A DNA stretch of 64,000 nt from Halarchaeum rubridurum (GCF_014647115.1 NZ_BMOO01000004.1:124001-188000), one strand, 5' to 3'; numbered from the stretch's first letter, positions 23,561-36,947 are shown. The notes: a model not told the origin generated them from the letters alone. Program-made: numbers and translations.

Positions 23561-24709
23561 TCAGTAGAGCCGCTCGGTGGCGAGCGCCGCGCCCTCGACG
23601 AGCGCGTCGAGTTTCGCCCACGCGATTTCGGGGCTGACCATCCCGAGGCCGGCCTGCGTACCGAAGCCGCAGTCGGGCGCGGCGACGATTTCGGTGTCGT
23701 CCGGCGCGGCGTCCGCCACGCGCTCGATGCGGTCCGCGATGGTCTCCGGGTGGTCGATGATGTTCGTCTTCACGTCGACGACGCCGGGGATGAGCGTCCA
23801 GCCGTCCGGAACCGGCTCCTCGGCGAACGCGCGGTACTCGTGCTGGTGGCGCGGGTTCGCCTGCTCGACGCTCAGCCCCGTGATGTCCGCCTCGTAGATG
23901 ACGGGGAGCATGTCGACGAGGTCGACGTCGAGGTGGCCGGGGCCCTCGTAGCTCCCCCAGCAGGTGTGGAGGCGGACCTGCTCTTCGGGGACGTTTTCGA
24001 GGGCGTCGTTGAGCGCCTCGACGTGGCGGCGCGTCGCCCCGCGGATGTCCTCGATGGACGCCTCACGGAAGGCCTCGGTCTGGCCCGCGGTGAGGAGTTC
24101 GGGGGCGTCTATCTGGAGGGTGAAGCCCGCGTCCGCGACGAGCTCGTACTCCTCTTTCATCGCGGCGGCGACGTCGCCAAGGTAGTCGTCGTAGGCGTCG
24201 TAGTAGTCGTTGACGTGCGTGGAGGTGACGACGCTCGGCGACGCGGCGGTCATGAAGGTGTCCGCGGGGTCCGCGTCGAGGTCGTCGAGCGCGTCACGGA
24301 AGCCCCGAATCTCCGCTTCGGCCTCCTCGTGTCCCGTGTACTCGATGGGGCCGGTGACGACCGGCTGCTCGGAGAGGTCGATGACGTCCGTCTTGAACGT
24401 CTCGTCGGCGTACTCGGGGTAGTCCTGGAGGTCCGCCCAGAGTTCCGTCTCGCGGGTGCCCTCGATACCGCTGAGGCGGTTCTGGACGTACCAGTTGAAG
24501 GAGACGCGGGGCTGCTCGCCGTTGTTTATCGAGTCGAGGCCGACGTCGAGCTGCCGCCGGACGACGTCGTGCGTCGCCTCCGTCGTCGCGCGCTCCCACG
24601 CCGCGTCGTCGACGTCCTCGCCGTCCTGTTTCGCCGTCAGGAGGTCGAGGAGTTCGGGCGGCCGGGGGAGGCTACCGATGTGCGTCGTTCGAATCTCGTC
24701 GTCCGTCAT
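23561..24709 (-). CDS. Cobalamin-independent methionine synthase-like protein (MetE C-terminal domain)
   Basis: A 382-residue protein equivalent to the catalytic (C-terminal) half of MetE, which moves a methyl group to homocysteine. It starts TTHIGSLPRPPELLD. The zinc ligands expected for the family are visible in VRLHTCWGSYEG (His and Cys) and AAPDCGFGT (Cys). Archaeal core enzymes of this size probably use another methyl donor than triglutamyl-folate. Haloarchaea usually carry two adjacent copies; here only one is seen. It is convergent with the permease gene. Confidence 0.87.
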   Translation of the reverse strand: MTDDEIRTTHIGSLPRPPELLDLLTAKQDGEDVDDAAWERATTEATHDVVRRQLDVGLDSINNGEQPRVSFNWYVQNRLSGIEGTRETELWADLQDYPEYADETFKTDVIDLSEQPVVTGPIEYTGHEEAEAEIRGFRDALDDLDADPADTFMTAASPSVVTSTHVNDYYDAYDDYLGDVAAAMKEEYELVADAGFTLQIDAPELLTAGQTEAFREASIEDIRGATRRHVEALNDALENVPEEQVRLHTCWGSYEGPGHLDVDLVDMLPVIYEADITGLSVEQANPRHQHEYRAFAEEPVPDGWTLIPGVVDVKTNIIDHPETIADRIERVADAAPDDTEIVAAPDCGFGTQAGLGMVSPEIAWAKLDALVEGAALATERLY

Positions 24710-24820
24710 GATGTACTACGAGAATAATCCTCTGTCACAATATAACTAGTGGTATTGACGCGCGGGACGTGTGGCCCGCCGGCCGACAGGTTATCAAGGG
24801 ACGCACCCGCATTTTCGCCC

Positions 24821-25582
24821 GTGAGCGACGAGGGGGAGCTCTCGGTCGTCCACGTGACGACCGACACGACGGAACGCGCCGGACCGGCGGTGGGGGCCGC
24901 CGACGGCATCGACGCATCGCACAGACGAATCGACGAGGCGGCGGACGTGGGGGACGCGGACGCGCTCCTCGCGGGCGCGGACGTCGCGGGGAGCGAAGCG
25001 CTCGCGGGGCTAATTCGTGCGAACGACGCGGCCTGCGTCGTCGCGGACCCGACGACCGACGACGAGACGACGGCGGGGACGCTCCGGCGCGCCGTCGCCG
25101 AGGGGTGGCGCGGCTATCCCGTCCCGGCGAGCGAGCGCGCGCGCCTCGACGCGCTGGGAGCGTACGATTTCGACGACCCGACGCTGCGCGCGCACCTCCG
25201 GGGGATGACGACGACGGCGCGCGAGTGTCTCGACGCCCGCGCGGCGTTCGTCGGCCTCGTCGGGGAGCGCCACGAGACCTTCCTCACCGCGGAGGGCGTC
25301 GACCTCCCCGACCGCGAGCGCGGGCGGGCCGTCTGCGCGCACGGTATCACGAACGACGGCGTGCTCGCCGTCGACGACGTCACTGCATCCGAGCGCGGGG
25401 CACGGGTCGCCCCGGACCTCGCCAGTTACGCGGGCGCACCGCTCGTCGCGGGCGGCGAGCGCGTCGGGATGCTCTGCGTCGCCGACGACGAGGCGGGGGC
25501 CTTCGACGAGGCGGACGCGGCGGTGCTCGAACGCCTCGCCGAGCAGACCGCGCGCCACGTCGAGCGCTACGGCGCGACCTGA
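24821..25582 (+). CDS. GAF-domain protein
   Basis: A 253-residue soluble protein from a GTG start. The N-terminal 80 residues look like a degenerate receiver-type domain (SVVHVTTDTTERAG, RANDAACVVADP). The C-terminal part is a GAF domain (LDARAAFVGLVGERHETFLTAEGVDLP, then SYAGAPLVAGGERVGMLCVAD, and a closing helix VLERLAEQTARHVERY). It probably senses a small molecule or redox state, but no output domain is present. The next gene, rio2, is 65 bases downstream on the same strand. Confidence 0.8.
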   Translation: MSDEGELSVVHVTTDTTERAGPAVGAADGIDASHRRIDEAADVGDADALLAGADVAGSEALAGLIRANDAACVVADPTTDDETTAGTLRRAVAEGWRGYPVPASERARLDALGAYDFDDPTLRAHLRGMTTTARECLDARAAFVGLVGERHETFLTAEGVDLPDRERGRAVCAHGITNDGVLAVDDVTASERGARVAPDLASYAGAPLVAGGERVGMLCVADDEAGAFDEADAAVLERLAEQTARHVERYGAT

Positions 25583-25647
25583 GGGACGCGGGGCGTCTCG
25601 GGGGGTGTCGCGGGGCTTTTATCGCGCGCCGACCTACCCGGAGGGAG

Positions 25648-26556
25648 ATGGTACGGAACGTCGCCGAGGACGTCGCGGCGCTCGAACAGGAGGACTTCAA
25701 CCTCCTCTCCGGCGTCGAGCACGGGATGCGCTTCTCGGAGTGGGTGGCCCGCGAGAAGCTCCCGGACTTCGCGCGCCTCACCGCCGAGGAGGTCGACTAC
25801 CGCCTCGACCGCGTCGAGGACCGCGGACTGGTCGAGCGCCAGACGATTCAGTACGAGGGGTTCCGGCTCACCTTCGAGGGGTACGACGTCCTCGCGCTGA
25901 AGGCGTTCGCGGAGCGCGAGACCGTCTCGGGCTTCGGCGCGCCGCTCGGCGTCGGCAAGGAGAGCGACGTCTTCGAGGTGGAGTCGTACAAGCCCATGGC
26001 GCTCAAGTTCCACCGCGAGGGGTACACGAACTTCCGCGAGGTCCAAAAGGAGCGCGACTACACGAGCGACAACGACCACGTCTCGTGGTTCTACACGGCG
26101 CGCAAGGCCGCCGAGCGCGAACACGACGCGCTCCACGCGCTCTACCCGGACGTGAACGTCCCGCGGCCGATCGACCAGAACCGCCACGCCATCGTGATGG
26201 AGAAGGTCGACGGCGTCGAACTCAACCGCGCGAAACTCGAGGACGACCAGGTCGTCGGCGTCCTCGACTTGATCCTCCGCGAGATAGCCAAGGCGTACGA
26301 CGAGGGGTACGTCCACGCCGACATCAGCGAGTACAACGTCTTCGTCCGCGAGGACGGCGTGTTGCTCTTCGATTGGCCCCAGTCCGTCCCGACGGACCAC
26401 GAGAACGCTCGGGAGTTCCTCGGGCGGGACGTCCGAAACATCGTCTCCTACTTCCGCCGGAAGTACCCGAACCCGACGCCCGAGACGGACGTCGAGGCCG
26501 TCGCGGACGCCGTCGCCGACGACGCCTTCACGAGCGTCCGGGACTACCCGGCGTAG
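25648..26556 (+). CDS. rio2: RIO2-type serine/threonine kinase/ATPase
   Basis: A 302-residue atypical kinase needed for late small-ribosomal-subunit maturation in archaea and eukaryotes. The N-terminal winged helix (residues 1-85) is characteristic of Rio2. The P-loop GVGKESDVFEV (about 101-111), the ATP-site Lys in MALKFHREG, the catalytic HADISEYNVFV (about 228-238) and the metal-binding LLFDWPQS (about 244-251) are all intact. A GGAGG ribosome-binding site precedes the ATG. It lies 450 bases ahead of rpl15e on the same strand. Confidence 0.94.
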   Translation: MVRNVAEDVAALEQEDFNLLSGVEHGMRFSEWVAREKLPDFARLTAEEVDYRLDRVEDRGLVERQTIQYEGFRLTFEGYDVLALKAFAERETVSGFGAPLGVGKESDVFEVESYKPMALKFHREGYTNFREVQKERDYTSDNDHVSWFYTARKAAEREHDALHALYPDVNVPRPIDQNRHAIVMEKVDGVELNRAKLEDDQVVGVLDLILREIAKAYDEGYVHADISEYNVFVREDGVLLFDWPQSVPTDHENAREFLGRDVRNIVSYFRRKYPNPTPETDVEAVADAVADDAFTSVRDYPA

Positions 26557-27004
26557 CGCGGACATTCCGGTCGAATTTGTGCCCGATTCGGACCGAACTC
26601 CCGCACTATCTCGAAAAACCGGTATATACCCGCGGTCCGACGGATCAGGCGGAGGCTCGTTCGTGGCATACACGCGGACGACGGCACGTCGCGGTATCGT
26701 CGCCGTGTCGGAGCCCGCGAGCGAATCTGCGCTCGACGGCTCCGTAAGCCTCCCCGGGTCGTCGGCCGGACGGCCCGGTCCCCGCTGTGCGCTCTCCTTC
26801 CCCTGCGTCTCTCGGTGCGAGGACGGCGTTCGCACCGGCGACCGGCCAGTCCCGCATCCGTTTCCGAAGGCCTTAACCTCGTCACGAGGGAAGAACCACT
26901 AACTCGTCGGCGCGGGCCCGACGGGCACCCGCCGCGGCGTCGCCGCGACGGGACGAAATGTGGTGCGCCCCGCGCACTGAATCGCAAGCGCCCGCGGACA
27001 CACT
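26557..27004 (+). other. 448-bp intergenic region before rpl15e
   Basis: No convincing gene. It holds two promoter-like elements: CCGGTATATACC near 26622 and CCTTAACCTC near 26870. The second would serve rpl15e with a leader of about 110 bases. The first would start a transcript around 26650, leaving room for a small RNA or an even longer leader. No tRNA, SRP RNA or RNase P RNA hallmark was found. Confidence 0.4.
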
Positions 27005-27595
27005 ATGGCACGAAGCTTCTACTCCCACATCAAGGACGCGTGGAAGCAGCCCGGCGAGGGCAAACTCGCCGAGCTGCAGTGGCAGCGAAAGCAGGAGTGG
27101 CGCGACCAGGGCGCCATCGAGCGCGTCGAGCGCCCGACGCGCCTCGACAAGGCGCGCGAACTCGGCTACAAGGCCAAGCAGGGCGTCGTCGTCGCCCGCG
27201 TCGCCATCCGCAAGGGGACGGCGCGCCAGCAGCGCCACAAGGCCGGTCGCCGCACGAAGCGCCAGGGCGTCAACCGCATTGGCCGCGCGAAGAACCTCCA
27301 GCGCATCTCCGAGGAGCGCGCCTCCCGGAAGTACCGCAACCTCCGCGTGCTCAACTCCTACTGGGTGGGTGAGGACGGCTCGCAGAAGTGGTTCGAAGTC
27401 ATCCTCCTCGACCCGGAGCACCCCGCCATCCAGAACGACGACGACCTCGGCTGGATCGCCAACAACAGCCAGGAGAACCGCGCGTTCCGCGGTCTCACCT
27501 CCGCCGGCCGCAAGGGCCGCGGCCTCCGCAAGCGCGGGAAGGGCACCGAGAAGACCCGCCCCTCGAAGAACGGCGGGACGCAGCGCAAGAAGTAA
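27005..27595 (+). CDS. rpl15e: Large-subunit ribosomal protein L15e
   Basis: A 196-residue basic ribosomal protein found only in archaea and eukaryotes. The start MARSFYSHIKDAW, the GVVVARVAIRKGTARQQRH segment, the RVLNSYWVGEDGSQKWFEVILLDP core and the Lys/Arg-rich tail ending NGGTQRKK match the family over its full length. Monocistronic. A T-rich stretch (TTCTCCCGTTTTCC) follows the stop and may terminate it. Confidence 0.97.
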   Translation: MARSFYSHIKDAWKQPGEGKLAELQWQRKQEWRDQGAIERVERPTRLDKARELGYKAKQGVVVARVAIRKGTARQQRHKAGRRTKRQGVNRIGRAKNLQRISEERASRKYRNLRVLNSYWVGEDGSQKWFEVILLDPEHPAIQNDDDLGWIANNSQENRAFRGLTSAGRKGRGLRKRGKGTEKTRPSKNGGTQRKK

Positions 27596-27674
27596 CACCG
27601 CAGTTCCGTTTCTCCCGTTTTCCACGCCCCGTAGCGGCCGCGCTGTGAGTCCACGCGCTGGCCGCGCGCCCCCC

Positions 27675-28658
27675 TCAGCGACCCCGCCAGACGACTTCGT
27701 CGGCGACGTCCGAGCGCGTGACGACGCCGGTGACGCGGTCGCGCGAGTCGGTGACGACGGCGAGTGACGCCCCCGTCTCCCGGAACTCCGCGAGGAGGTC
27801 GTCGACCGTCCACGACTCGCGGGCGAACGACGCGTCGGCGAGGACCTCGGCGAGGGGCGCGTCGGCGGCGACGGCGCGTTCGGCGTCGGCGAGGGAGACG
27901 ACGCCGCGGACGTCGTCGAGGTCGTCGCCGTAGACGGGGACGGCGTCGACACCGGCGTCGAGGCAGGCGTCGCGGGCGTCCGCGGGGGTGGCGCTCGCGG
28001 GGACGGCGACGACGGCCGCGCGCGGCGTCATCACCTCCTCGACCGCGGTCTGTTCGAGGTCGAGGACGGCGTGGACCATCTCGCGTTCGTCGGCGTTGAC
28101 GACGCCGAGTTGCGCGCCGGTGACGAGGAGCGCGCGTATCTCCTCGCGGGTGACGTAGGGCGGGACGGCGTCGGCACCGCCGAGGAGCGAGGTGATGGCG
28201 TCGGAGGCGACGTCGAACGCCCAGACGACGGGCGAGAGCGTGCGTTCGAGGAGGGCGACGGGGCGGGCGACGGCGAGCGCCCACGATTCGGCGTGCGCGA
28301 CGCCGTACGCCTTCGGGGCGACCTCGCCGAAGAGGAGGACGAGGACGCTCGTGACGACGGTCGCGGCGACGATGGCGGGCCCCGGAGCGAAGAGCGACAC
28401 GGTGAGCGTGGCGATCACCGTCGAGAAGGCGACGTTGACGACGTTGTTGCCGACGAGTATCGTGACGAGCAGGCGGTTCGGGTCCTCGCGGAGGTCCCGG
28501 AGGGCGCGCGCACGCCGGTCCCCGCTCGCGGCGAGCGATTGGACGCGGTGCCACTGGAGGGAGAACGCGGCGATTTCGGCGGACGAGAAGAACGCGCTGC
28601 AGGCGAGGAGGAGGAGACAGAACACGCCCGCGAGCACGAGGAAGGTGGGCTCGACCAT
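27675..28658 (-). CDS. CNNM/CorC-type membrane protein with CBS domains
   Basis: A 327-residue protein with an N-terminal DUF21 (CNNM) membrane domain of about four helices (residues 5-30, 65-90, 95-115, 130-155). It carries the signature ACSAFFSSAEIAAFSL and the NNVVNVAFST helix. A CBS pair follows (about 205-325, beginning EEVMTPRAAVVAV). Family members transport or regulate Mg2+ (or Na+/Mg2+ exchange). The usual C-terminal CorC_HlyC domain is missing, a common short form. It overlaps neither neighbour and is read toward rpl15e. Confidence 0.87.
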   Translation of the reverse strand: MVEPTFLVLAGVFCLLLLACSAFFSSAEIAAFSLQWHRVQSLAASGDRRARALRDLREDPNRLLVTILVGNNVVNVAFSTVIATLTVSLFAPGPAIVAATVVTSVLVLLFGEVAPKAYGVAHAESWALAVARPVALLERTLSPVVWAFDVASDAITSLLGGADAVPPYVTREEIRALLVTGAQLGVVNADEREMVHAVLDLEQTAVEEVMTPRAAVVAVPASATPADARDACLDAGVDAVPVYGDDLDDVRGVVSLADAERAVAADAPLAEVLADASFARESWTVDDLLAEFRETGASLAVVTDSRDRVTGVVTRSDVADEVVWRGR

Positions 28659-28697
28659 ACGGGAGGCGTGGGGCGCGCGGACCGTAAGCGCTCGCGC

Positions 28698-30470
28698 CTA
28701 CTCGTCGACTTCGGTCCCGGTCCCGGTATCGGCGTCGGCGTCGGCCGCCTCGTCGGCGTCCGCGTCCGCGTCAGCATCCGCGAGCGCGTCGCGGAGCGTC
28801 CCGAACGCCGCGCGGTCGGCGTCGTCGGCGTTCGCCACGAGGCGCTCGACGATGAACTCCGGCGTACTGCGGCCGACGACGCCGAAGCGGGGCTGGTAGT
28901 CGACTTCGAGCGCGAGGTCGCCGGCGAGCCCCTCCGCGAAGATGCCGTCGATGCGCGCGACGCCGGGGAGCGGGTCGAGGTCGTCCGCGAGGTGGGTGAC
29001 GTAGACGCCGAGGGCGTCGCGGTCGGCGGTGAGCGAGACCAACCCGTGGAGGAGGTCGGCGGCGCTCCCGGGTTCGGTGATCGCCTCGAACTCGTCGACG
29101 AGCATGAGGGTGCGCCCGTCGGCGGCGAGCGGCGGGACGACGGAGCGCAGCGTCGTCTCCAGGACGCCGGCGTTGAAGCTCGCGTGGCGGCGGTGGAAGA
29201 CGAGGCGGTCGAAGTCGCCGACGAGGGCGCGCTCGGCGGGCACGGGGAGGCCGAGCGAGGCGAGCGTCGCCACCTCGGCGAGCGTCTCCAGGAGGGTCGT
29301 CTTCCCGCCGGAGTTCGCGCCCGTGAGGACGCTCACGCGGTCGCCCGAGGGCGGCCCCGCGAAGCCGTGGTCGCCGAGCGCGTACGTCACGGGCTGGACG
29401 TCGACGCCCTGGGTGCGGAGGTCGAGGTTACGCGCGCCGACGACGGCGAGCGTCGCGTCCTCGGTGTACTCGGGCCGCGTCAGGTCGGAGGCGATGGCGA
29501 AGCGCGCGAGCGAGCAGGCGAAGGCGGCGTCGGGGACGGCGTCGGCGGCCGCCTCGACGTCGGCTTCGGCGTCGGCGACGGCGGCGTCGAGGTCGTCGCG
29601 CACGGTGGCTTCGCGTTCGGTGGCGGCCTCGCGGCGCGCGTCGGCGAGCGAGCGGAGCGTCGTGCTCACGAAGTCGGCGGCGTCGCTCGCCTCCGTCGCG
29701 GCGTGCTCGCGGACGGCGGCCGCCTCGACGCCCGTCGCGTCCACGACGTGCTCGACGACGGCCTCGCGGAAGGCGTCGGGGCCGCGGACGTCGCCCGAGC
29801 GGACGTCGTCGAGGACCGCGACGGTGTCGGCCGCGAGGCGCTCGACGGCGTCGGCCTGCTCGCGGAGAGCGTCGAGGCGGTCGTCGTACCCCTCGCGGAC
29901 GCCCGCGTCACCCTCGCGGTAGCGGAGCGCGGCCGCGGCGTCGCGCAGCGCCTCGGCATCGAGGTCCGCGAACGCGGCGAACGTCCCCTCGGTGAGACCG
30001 GCCTCCACGAGCGCGAGCGCGGTCTCGACGGCCGCGCGGTCGCCGGCCTCGCGGCTCTCGTGTTCGGCGAAGGCGTCGACGGCGGCCTCGCGCTCGGCGT
30101 CGTTCAGCCCGCGCCACGTCTCGATGGCCGCGTCGATCTCGTCGAGGCGCCGCTCGGCGGCCGCGTGCGTGTCGAGCGGCGCGAGCACGCGGATGCGGTC
30201 GCGGGCGCGGTCCGTGAGGGCGTGGTCGGTCGCGGCGTCGAGCACGCCGTTGTAGACGTCGCGCGCGTCGTCGGTGGCGAAGACGTCCGCGTCGCCGTCG
30301 TCCGTCGCGCGGCGGAGGATACGGGTGGCGCGCCCCGCGGGGACGCCGGCCTCCACGAGCGCGCCGACGTCGGCGGACTCGATGGCGCGGACCGCCGCCC
30401 GCTCACCGAGCGACTCCGTGAGGAGCGCGGCGGTCTTCGGGCCGACCCCCCAGTAGTCCTGTAGTCCCAT
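28698..30470 (-). CDS. MutS-related ATPase with N-terminal helix-hairpin-helix (MutS5-like)
   Basis: A 590-residue MutS-family protein without the mismatch-recognition domains. The N-terminus carries a helix-hairpin-helix (YWGVGPKTAALLTESLG). A long Ala/Asp/Arg-rich helical region corresponds to the clamp and core (about 60-330). The C-terminal ATPase has Walker A LTGANSGGKTTL (about 388-399) and Walker B LMLVDEFEAIT (about 460-470). The extreme C-terminus is an Ala-Asp repeat tail. Such archaeal MutS5/MutS2-like proteins may act on branched or recombination structures rather than mismatches. Confidence 0.87.
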   Translation of the reverse strand: MGLQDYWGVGPKTAALLTESLGERAAVRAIESADVGALVEAGVPAGRATRILRRATDDGDADVFATDDARDVYNGVLDAATDHALTDRARDRIRVLAPLDTHAAAERRLDEIDAAIETWRGLNDAEREAAVDAFAEHESREAGDRAAVETALALVEAGLTEGTFAAFADLDAEALRDAAAALRYREGDAGVREGYDDRLDALREQADAVERLAADTVAVLDDVRSGDVRGPDAFREAVVEHVVDATGVEAAAVREHAATEASDAADFVSTTLRSLADARREAATEREATVRDDLDAAVADAEADVEAAADAVPDAAFACSLARFAIASDLTRPEYTEDATLAVVGARNLDLRTQGVDVQPVTYALGDHGFAGPPSGDRVSVLTGANSGGKTTLLETLAEVATLASLGLPVPAERALVGDFDRLVFHRRHASFNAGVLETTLRSVVPPLAADGRTLMLVDEFEAITEPGSAADLLHGLVSLTADRDALGVYVTHLADDLDPLPGVARIDGIFAEGLAGDLALEVDYQPRFGVVGRSTPEFIVERLVANADDADRAAFGTLRDALADADADADADEAADADADTGTGTEVDE

Positions 30471-30512
30471 ACCGACCCCGTGGCGCGCGGGGCGAAAAAC
30501 CGTACCGTTCCC

Positions 30513-30965
30513 CTACGACGTCAACGCGTACCACTCGCTCCCGACGTAGTTGCAGAGCCCGCCGCCCGTGACCGCGGAGAGCGACGCGAGCCAGTAGGGG
30601 GCGGCGAGCCACCGCAGACCCGCGGTGAGGACCGCCGTGTAGACGAGGTAGCCGAGCGTGCAGACGCCGAGGTAGCGGACGAAGCGCCGTCTGAGCTTAT
30701 CGGTCGCCTCGAAGGTGTAGCGGCTGTTGAGCGCGAACGTCCACGTCGCGGCCCCGAAGAAGGCGACGAACGCCGAGACGACGTAGGGGGCGTCGCCGAG
30801 CGTGGCGAGGAGGAGGACGACGTTCAGTATCGCCCCCGAGAACCCGACGGCTCCGAACTCGAAGACGCGGACGGCGCGCTCGGGCCGGCAGAACCGTCCG
30901 ACGCCGGCGCGTCTGGCGGCGGTTTCGAGCGCCGCCTCGACGCGCGCGAGCGTGGAGTCGGTCAT
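30513..30965 (-). CDS. GtrA-like four-helix membrane protein
   Basis: A 150-residue protein with four transmembrane helices (about residues 32-50, 57-78, 92-112, 118-140) and the GtrA hallmark FALNSRYTFEATDKL. GtrA proteins often accompany polyprenyl-sugar synthesis or glycan flipping at the membrane. There is no glycosyltransferase next to it, so its partner is elsewhere. It lies 42 bases from the start of the MutS-like gene and may be its promoter-proximal neighbour in one transcript. Confidence 0.82.
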   Translation of the reverse strand: MTDSTLARVEAALETAARRAGVGRFCRPERAVRVFEFGAVGFSGAILNVVLLLATLGDAPYVVSAFVAFFGAATWTFALNSRYTFEATDKLRRRFVRYLGVCTLGYLVYTAVLTAGLRWLAAPYWLASLSAVTGGGLCNYVGSEWYALTS

Positions 30966-31053
30966 GACCGAGACTGGAGGACAGTATCGCCGTGAGACGG
31001 ATAAAGGTTGTCGCGGCTCGGCGGGGTGAGCGCGTCGCGGAAGACGGAAAACG

Positions 31054-31100
31054 AAAAACCGCAGGGGAAGAGGGGTGGGCCGGCGGTCGGTCGCCGGCCC
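31054..31100 (-). terminator. katG terminator: 9-bp GC hairpin followed by T run
   Basis: On the minus strand, 31 bases after the katG stop, GGGCCGGCG pairs perfectly with CGCCGGCCC across a six-base loop (31077-31100). The sequence then reads to TTTTTCGTTTT near 31050-31058. The stem is separated from the T run by about 20 bases. Confidence 0.55.
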
Positions 31101-31131
31101 GGACGGAGTGGGGCGGTGGCCCCGGGAAGCG

Positions 31132-34133
<3,002 letters not shown>

Positions 34134-34310
34134 GGGGAGAGAACGCGCCGAGGCGGAAAGAAGCCGGCGGCCCCGGCACGGACGGCGGGTAGCGACGACC
34201 GACAGCGGCCGGCGAGACGTGGAGGGGTGACGGGGAGCGACGACCGAACTCGGAGCCCGGAGTCGCCCGACGCGATGGGTATTTCCGCGGCGGCGCGCTC
34301 ACCTAGCGGT

Positions 34311-36947
34311 ATGGACGCGGCTCTGGGACCACCGGCGGCGATGGCCGACCACCGGGAGGAGCTGACGCCGATGATGGCCCAGTACCACGACCTCTGTGCG
34401 GAGTACGACGACTCGCTCGTGCTCTTTCAGGTCGGGGACTTCTACGAACTCTTCTGCGAGGCGGCGGAGACGGCGGCGCGCATCCTGGAGATCACGCTGA
34501 CGAAACGCGAGGACTCGACGGGGAGCTACCCGATGGCGGGCATCCCCATCGACAGCGCGGCCTCCTACATCGAGGGCCTGCTGGAGGCGGGCTACCGCGT
34601 CGCGGTCGCCGACCAGGTCGAGGACCCCGACGAGGCCAGCGGCATCGTCGAGCGCTCCGTGACGCGCGTCGTCACGCCCGGGACGCTGACCGAGACCGAG
34701 CTCCTGCGCTCGGACGACAACAACTTCGTCGCCAGCCTGACGCGCGGCGACGAGGGGTACGGCCTCGCCTTCCTCGACGTCTCGACGGGCGACTTCGTGG
34801 CGACCGGCCCGGACGCCGCGGCGACCGTGCGCGACGAGATCGCGCGCTTCGACCCCGCGGAGGCCATCGTCGGCCCCGACGCCTCGGCCGACTGCTTCGC
34901 CGACGACTGCATGGTCACCGCGTACGACCCCGGGGCGTTCGCGGCCGACGCGGCGCGCGGGCGCGTCGCGGACTACTTCGGGTCGCCGGACGCCCACCTC
35001 GGCGGCGAGGCGGAGGTACGGGCCTGCGGCGCGCTGCTCGCGTACGCCGAGTACACCCGCGGCGGCGAGGGCGAGGACGACCGCCTCGACTACCTCACGC
35101 ACCTGACGCGCTACGACCCCCGCGAGTACATGGTGCTCGATGGCGTCGCGCTGCGCTCGCTCGAACTCTTCGAGCGCCGGAGCGTCCACGGGAGCGAGGG
35201 CACGGCGCTCGTGGACGTCCTCGACGAGACGGCGTGCGCGCTCGGCGCGCGGCGGCTGAAGGACTGGCTCCGCCGCCCGCTCGTCGACGCCGACCGCATC
35301 GAGGCGCGCCACGACGCCGTCGGCGAACTCGTCTCCGACCCCCTCACGCGCGACGCCCTCGCGGACGACCTCGCGGACGTCTACGACCTCGAACGCCTCA
35401 TCTCGAAGGTGTCGCGCCGCCGCGCGGACGCCCGCGACCTCCGCTCGCTGAAGGCGACGCTCGACGTCGTTCCGGGGGTCATCGACGAGCTCGCGGACGC
35501 GGAGAGCGACCTCCTGTGCGATCTACGTAGTCGTCTCGACGGCCTCGACGACGTCCGCGAGCTCATCGGGAACGCGATCCACGAGAACCCCAAGCGCGAA
35601 CTCACCGAGGGCGGCATCATCGCGGACGGCTACGACGAGGCGCTCGACGACCTCCGGGGGACGCGACGCGACGGCGAGCAGTGGATAGACGACTTAGAGA
35701 CCCAGGAACGCGAGCGCACCGGCATCGACTCGCTGAAGGTCGGGCACAACTCCGTCCACGGGTATTACATCGAGGTGACGAACCCGAACCTCGATTCGGT
35801 CCCGGAGAACTACGAGCGCCGGCAGACGCTGAAGAACTCGGAGCGCTTCGTCACGCCCGAGTTGAAGGAGCGCGAGGAGGAGATACTGAACGCCTCGGCG
35901 CGCGCGGACGACCGCGAACTCGACCTCTTCCGGGAGGTCCGCAGGGAGGTCGGCGAGGCCGCCGAGCGCGTCCAGCGGGTCGCGGACGCCCTCGCCGCGC
36001 TCGACGCGCTCTGCTCGCTCGCGGCCGTCGCGGCCCAGTACGACTACTGCCGGCCCGAGGTCGGCGCGGACGGCTTCGAGATCGAGGGCGGGCGACACCC
36101 CGTCGTCGAGCGGACGGAGGAGTCGTTCGTGCCGAACGACCTCTCGCTCACGCGCGAGACGCCGCTCGCGGTCGTGACGGGGCCGAACATGAGCGGGAAG
36201 TCGACGTACATGCGCCAGGCGGCGCTCGTCGCGGTGCTCGCGCAACTCGGGAGCTTCGTGCCGGCGCGCGCCGCGCGCGTCCCGCTCGTCGACCGGGTGT
36301 TCACGCGCGTCGGCGCGAGCGACGACATCGCGGGCGGGCGCTCGACGTTCATGGTCGAGATGACCGAGCTCGCGGACATCCTCCGCGACGCGACAGAGAA
36401 CTCCCTCGTCGTGCTCGACGAGGTCGGGCGCGGGACGAGCACCGCGGACGGCTACGCCATCGCGCAGGCCGTCACGGAGCGCCTCCACGACGAGGTCGGC
36501 GCGTACACCCTGTTCGCCACGCACCACCACGACCTCACGGCGGTCGCCGACGACCTCGACGGCGCGCGCAACCTCCACTTCCGCGCGGCGCGCGAGGGCG
36601 ACGACGTCACGTTCGTCCACGAGGTCGCCGAGGGCGCGGCGAGCGCCTCCTACGGCATCGAGGTGGCCGAACAGGCCGGCGTCCCGCCGGGCGTCGTCGA
36701 GCGAGCGCGCGACGTCGTCACCGAACGCGCGAAAGCCGTGGACGAGGAGGACGGGGACACGGACGCAGAGACGGGCGCAGCGATAGACGCAACCGAAGCC
36801 ACAACCGCCGACGCGAGCGCCAGCGCCGACGGCGGGAACGCGGACGCCGACGCCGCGGTGCTGGACGAGCTCGCGGCGCTGAACCTCGCGGAGATGACGC
36901 CCATCGAGGCGTTGACGACGCTGAACAGGCTCCAGCGGGAGCTCTAA
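34311..36947 (+). CDS. mutS: DNA mismatch repair protein MutS (first copy)
   Basis: An 878-residue full-length MutS. Mismatch-recognition motif VGDFYELF lies near residue 41. Connector, core and clamp domains follow, then the ATPase with Walker [10 protein letters not shown] (about 625-633), the STFMVEM segment, Walker [12 protein letters not shown] and the conserved ATHHHDL. An Asp/Ala/Thr-rich linker separates it from a C-terminal helix-turn-helix-like end ([21 protein letters not shown]). The ATG at 34311 with [12 protein letters not shown] is the usual haloarchaeal N-terminus. It shares with the copy at 50396 an intact Phe-x-Glu motif, so both should bind mismatches. Confidence 0.95.
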   Translation: MDAALGPPAAMADHREELTPMMAQYHDLCAEYDDSLVLFQVGDFYELFCEAAETAARILEITLTKREDSTGSYPMAGIPIDSAASYIEGLLEAGYRVAVADQVEDPDEASGIVERSVTRVVTPGTLTETELLRSDDNNFVASLTRGDEGYGLAFLDVSTGDFVATGPDAAATVRDEIARFDPAEAIVGPDASADCFADDCMVTAYDPGAFAADAARGRVADYFGSPDAHLGGEAEVRACGALLAYAEYTRGGEGEDDRLDYLTHLTRYDPREYMVLDGVALRSLELFERRSVHGSEGTALVDVLDETACALGARRLKDWLRRPLVDADRIEARHDAVGELVSDPLTRDALADDLADVYDLERLISKVSRRRADARDLRSLKATLDVVPGVIDELADAESDLLCDLRSRLDGLDDVRELIGNAIHENPKRELTEGGIIADGYDEALDDLRGTRRDGEQWIDDLETQERERTGIDSLKVGHNSVHGYYIEVTNPNLDSVPENYERRQTLKNSERFVTPELKEREEEILNASARADDRELDLFREVRREVGEAAERVQRVADALAALDALCSLAAVAAQYDYCRPEVGADGFEIEGGRHPVVERTEESFVPNDLSLTRETPLAVVTGPNMSGKSTYMRQAALVAVLAQLGSFVPARAARVPLVDRVFTRVGASDDIAGGRSTFMVEMTELADILRDATENSLVVLDEVGRGTSTADGYAIAQAVTERLHDEVGAYTLFATHHHDLTAVADDLDGARNLHFRAAREGDDVTFVHEVAEGAASASYGIEVAEQAGVPPGVVERARDVVTERAKAVDEEDGDTDAETGAAIDATEATTADASASADGGNADADAAVLDELAALNLAEMTPIEALTTLNRLQREL

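Noticed and set aside
26579-26902. 107-codon ORF between rio2 and rpl15e
   Set aside because: Ser/Arg/Pro-rich without acidic bias expected of haloarchaeal proteins, no start context, overlaps promoter-like elements.
28071-30464. 797-codon plus-strand frame
   Set aside because: Composition is almost only Val, Gly, Glu, Arg and Asp and it lies opposite the CNNM and MutS-like genes, which have clear motifs.
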